In this document: piece after piece, positions 61,364 to 64,000 of the stretch
How the letters are laid out: every line of letters starts with the position of its first letter
Position numbering within the stretch: position 1 is the first letter of the stretch
Origin: Aestuarierythrobacter sp037968495
GTDB lineage: Bacteria; Pseudomonadota; Alphaproteobacteria; Sphingomonadales; Sphingomonadaceae
Assembly (NCBI GenBank): GCA_037968495.1
Contig: JBBKVP010000067.1
Coordinates: 124,001 to 188,000, forward strand
Direction: 5' to 3'
DNA: 64,000 nt
Made by a program: the position numbers and the translations under genes
Notes under the pieces: generated by a model
Database searches by the model: none
Seen by the model: the letters and a program-made list of their open reading frames with translations, nothing else
What the model was told of the DNA's origin: nothing

Positions 61364-63118
61364 ATGTCTGCATTCGACCTGATTATCCGCAATGGTACCA
61401 TCTTGGACGGGACAGGCAATGCGCGCTTCTCAGGCGACGTCGCGGTCAAAGATGGCGTGATCGCGCAGGTTGGCGAAGTGCACGGCGATGCCGATGACGA
61501 AATCGACGCTGGTGGCCATCTGATCACCCCCGGTTTCGTCGACATCCACACGCATTATGATGGCCAAGCGACTTGGGATCAGGAAATGGCTCCATCAAGC
61601 TGGCATGGCGTCACCACAGTCATCATGGGCAATTGCGGCGTGGGCTTTGCCCCTGCCAAACCAGACCGCCACGAATGGTTGATCAGCCTGATGGAAGGCG
61701 TCGAAGACATTCCCGGCACCGCGCTTGCCGAAGGCATGACTTGGGACTGGGAAACCTTCCCCGAATATCTCGACGCCCTCGAAAAATTGCCCCGCACCGT
61801 GGATGTCGGCACGCATGTCCCACACGGAGCCGTGCGCGCTTACGTGCTTGGCGACCGTGAACAGCCGGGCGCTGTGCCAACCGCAGACGACATGGCAAAG
61901 ATGTCCGAAATCGTCGAAGAAGGCGTGCGCGCTGGTGCGCTTGGTTTTTCGACAAGTCGAACCGTCTTGCACAAGTCAGTCGACGGGGAATTGGTGCCCG
62001 GCACCACAGCAACACCTGAAGAACTGATGACAATCGGCCGCGCAATGGGCCGCGTCGGATATGGCGTCTTTGAAATGGCCAGCGACTTGCAGCGCGACTG
62101 GAACGAGTTCGAATGGATGGGCAATCTCAGCCGCGAGACCGGGCTGCCTGTGACATTTGCCGCCCTACAGTCGATCGCCAAAGAGATACCGCTCGACGAG
62201 CAGATTTCGACGATGCGCGCAGAAAACGACAATGGCGCGAATATTGTCGCTCAAATCGCACTGCGCGGTAACGGCATCATTATGGCGTGGCAGGGAAGCG
62301 TAAATCCCTTCGTCTATCGCCCAAGCTGGCAAGCGATTTCCGACCTTCCTTGGAACAAGCAGAAAGCCAAACTCGTAGATCCGGCATTCAAAGCGCAGCT
62401 CCTTTCGGAGGCAAATGATTACTCCGAAGCTCCGCAAGACATCTTGCCTGTCGTAATGGTCGTCACCCAAGGTTGGGCGCTACAGTATGAAATGGACCCG
62501 GATTTCGACTATGAGCCCGAGCAATCCGCCAGCCTGAATTCGCGCGCCAATGGCAAGGGAATCGACCCGCAGGAATATGCTTACGACCTGATGTGCAGCG
62601 ATGATGGCAAGGGCTTCATCTATCTACCGATTTTGAACTACGCTGACGGCAATCTGGATTTCCTCCATGCATTGCAGCAAAGCGATGACTGCGTGAATTC
62701 TCTATCCGACGGCGGTGCCCATTGCGGAACAATCTGCGATGCGGCGAGCCCGACCTTTATGCTCGAACATTGGGTGCGAGACCGCAAACGAGGCAACCGA
62801 ATTTCGCTGGAACTAGCAATCAAACGCCAGTGCCTCGACACAGCGAAGCTTTATGGCCTTGACGATCGAGGCGTGATTGCACCGGGCTATTTGGCAGATA
62901 TCAACATCATTGACTTTGATCGGCTAAAACTGGGCAAACCGTGGCTCGCCTTCGACCTTCCCGCAGGCGGTAAGCGCTTGCTGCAAAAGGCCGATGGCTA
63001 TGTCGCCACGATCAAGAACGGTGAAGTGACATTCCGCGAAGGCAAATGGACCGGCTCGACACCGGGCGGACTGATCCGGGGCCCGCAGCGCGCCGAAATG
63101 GCCGAAGCTGCGGAATAG
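61364..63118 (+). CDS. Amidohydrolase family 3 protein (D-aminoacylase-like)
   Basis: The 584-residue zinc hydrolase starts FDLIIRNGTILDGTG and has the metal-binding DIHTHYDGQATWD, followed by HGVTTVIMGNCGVGFAP. A late metal or catalytic aspartate lies in LSDGGAHCGTICD. This is the N-acyl-D-amino-acid deacylase group, but sphingomonad members are often only distantly related to true D-aminoacylases, so the substrate is open. It follows the reductase gene by 20 bases and ends the plus-strand PHA-linked operon. Confidence 0.85.
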   Translation: MSAFDLIIRNGTILDGTGNARFSGDVAVKDGVIAQVGEVHGDADDEIDAGGHLITPGFVDIHTHYDGQATWDQEMAPSSWHGVTTVIMGNCGVGFAPAKPDRHEWLISLMEGVEDIPGTALAEGMTWDWETFPEYLDALEKLPRTVDVGTHVPHGAVRAYVLGDREQPGAVPTADDMAKMSEIVEEGVRAGALGFSTSRTVLHKSVDGELVPGTTATPEELMTIGRAMGRVGYGVFEMASDLQRDWNEFEWMGNLSRETGLPVTFAALQSIAKEIPLDEQISTMRAENDNGANIVAQIALRGNGIIMAWQGSVNPFVYRPSWQAISDLPWNKQKAKLVDPAFKAQLLSEANDYSEAPQDILPVVMVVTQGWALQYEMDPDFDYEPEQSASLNSRANGKGIDPQEYAYDLMCSDDGKGFIYLPILNYADGNLDFLHALQQSDDCVNSLSDGGAHCGTICDAASPTFMLEHWVRDRKRGNRISLELAIKRQCLDTAKLYGLDDRGVIAPGYLADINIIDFDRLKLGKPWLAFDLPAGGKRLLQKADGYVATIKNGEVTFREGKWTGSTPGGLIRGPQRAEMAEAAE

Positions 63119-63130
63119 GCGGACGCCGGA

Positions 63131-64000
63131 CTACGGGTGGATGACGATTCCCTTGGCAGGATCAACTTTTCCTTCGACCATTTCCAGATAAGTGCTGCGT
63201 GCCGCGTCGATGCCCGTGCGCACTTCGACCTCCACTGCATCAGCCACTTCTGACAGGAATTGCTTCCAACTGATCGCGATTGCTTCGCCAAATGCCTTGG
63301 GACCCAGTTCCTTGACCGCCGCGACTGCATAATGCGGGGCGAAAAACAGGATTGGTTCCGGCCCCGGCAATGCACCAGCGCCGCCGTCGCGCCCGTCGAT
63401 GTGAGTTGCCCCGACAAGGCATGAATAGGCCAGATTTTCGCCAAGATGTTCATGGATTGCCCGCAACACAGAAGAATTTCCGGCGAAGTCGACCGAAACG
63501 CTGCGGACATTGTCTAGCTCGCCAACCTGATCATATGTCAGCACCTGATCATACAGACCGGTTGCCTCCGTGAAGGCCACATTGCCTGCTGACGTCAGCC
63601 CCACACGCTTGATTTCGGGTGACTTTGCCTTTGTCACACTGGCGAGTGCCGTCGAGGTCTTGGACGATGCGCTGGTCATGATTACAACGCCTGCGCCAAA
63701 CCAGTCTTCGCTGCTGAACATCGCTTCAATCAAATAGCCCGTCTTGAACAGCGGGCCAAAAATCATCCGTTCGGCTTCGCGATCCGGGTCATGCTCCAAA
63801 TCAGCGGCAAGACGCGAATAGCTGTTATAGATGGGGCTCATCGGCTGGCGATGTGCTGCCATATCCATGAAACTGCTGTTCGAAATCTTACCCGGCTCAA
63901 CGTCCAGATGTGTGCCCATCGGCAAATAGCCATAGACCCGCTCGCCGATCTTGAAGGCCTCATTGTTTGACTGTTCAATGACCGCGTGGCCCCACATTGG
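63131..64000 (-). CDS. DUF2855 family protein (5' end cut by window)
   Basis: The frame is open from the right edge to a stop at 63131, giving the last 289 residues. It has the DUF2855 pattern: GERVYGYLPMGTHLDVEPGK, a central GAGVVIMTSASSKTSTALAS (a nucleotide-binding-like turn), and the C-terminal FFAPHYAVAAVKELGPKAFG. The family resembles zinc-free medium-chain dehydrogenases but its function is unknown. It converges on the amidohydrolase gene with 12 bases between. Confidence 0.85.
   Translation of the reverse strand, partial: PMWGHAVIEQSNNEAFKIGERVYGYLPMGTHLDVEPGKISNSSFMDMAAHRQPMSPIYNSYSRLAADLEHDPDREAERMIFGPLFKTGYLIEAMFSSEDWFGAGVVIMTSASSKTSTALASVTKAKSPEIKRVGLTSAGNVAFTEATGLYDQVLTYDQVGELDNVRSVSVDFAGNSSVLRAIHEHLGENLAYSCLVGATHIDGRDGGAGALPGPEPILFFAPHYAVAAVKELGPKAFGEAIAISWKQFLSEVADAVEVEVRTGIDAARSTYLEMVEGKVDPAKGIVIHP

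Noticed and set aside
1..64000. tRNA, rRNA, CRISPR arrays, insertion sequences, prophage
   Set aside because: Gaps between genes are too short or show no cloverleaf, repeat-spacer or transposase signal; no base-composition island was noticed by eye.

Overview
The window is dense, GC-rich chromosomal DNA from a Gram-negative bacterium. It is most likely an alphaproteobacterium of the Sphingomonadales, perhaps near Erythrobacteraceae. This placement is inferred from protein style (the DnaE N-terminus, a purF-SDR pair, bamD-recN-ligA linkage, DUF2855, a subclass B3 metallo-beta-lactamase), not from a marker gene. About 60 genes were found. I saw no rRNA, tRNA, CRISPR array, insertion sequence or phage gene. 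No gene-free stretch exceeds 300 bases; the longest is about 225 nt (52405-52629).

Layout. 0-2.3 kb (minus): ETF-ubiquinone oxidoreductase followed by ispE, which is cut by the left edge. 2.4-6.0 kb (plus): a degenerate uracil-DNA-glycosylase-like protein, a lytic transglycosylase, moaB and a DUF4304 gene. 6.0-9.5 kb: small membrane proteins, an acyl-CoA ligase/DUF1330 pair, and a small gene interrupted by an in-frame amber codon. 9.5-15.4 kb (minus): dnaE, glutathione peroxidase, lolD and lolC. 15.6-18.3 kb (plus): purF, an SDR and a PilZ protein. 18.3-26.2 kb (minus): a six-gene run, korA-korB-DUF457-phrB-cfa-serine hydrolase. 26.4-27.8 kb (plus): an HSL-type esterase and rppH. 27.8-32.6 kb (minus): a GST, a TPR protein, rsmB, guaB and a 3-hydroxybutyrate-dehydrogenase-like SDR. 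32.7-37.1 kb: a YpfJ-type metallopeptidase, then creD, an M56 membrane peptidase and a BlaI repressor. 37.2-45.3 kb: a cyclophilin, a four-repeat membrane protein, sdhC-sdhD-sdhA (no sdhB), and a plus operon SDR-B3 metallo-beta-lactamase-prmA-DUF2459-DUF2061. 45.3-57.3 kb (minus): two PAS-GGDEF-EAL-PilZ paralogues either side of lepA, then bamD, recN, a 61-residue protein and ligA. 57.4-64 kb: phaC, phaZ, a ferredoxin-NADP reductase and an amidohydrolase, with a convergent DUF2855 gene running off the right edge.

How genes work together. Energy metabolism includes ETF-QO, succinate dehydrogenase, a ferredoxin-linked 2-oxoacid oxidoreductase and acyl-CoA activation. Envelope genes include LolCD, BamD, the lytic transglycosylase, CFA synthase and CreD. 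Genome maintenance includes DnaE, LigA, RecN and photolyase. Storage metabolism comes from a class II-like PHA synthase with its depolymerase and a hydroxybutyrate-dehydrogenase-like SDR. Cyclic-di-GMP output comes from three PilZ proteins, two of them also GGDEF-EAL enzymes. The parts most worth a second look are the M56/BlaI pair with its tandem operator and unusual sensor domain, the B3 enzyme coupled to prmA, the alphaproteobacterial class II-like PHA locus, sdhCDA without sdhB, and the amber-interrupted small gene.
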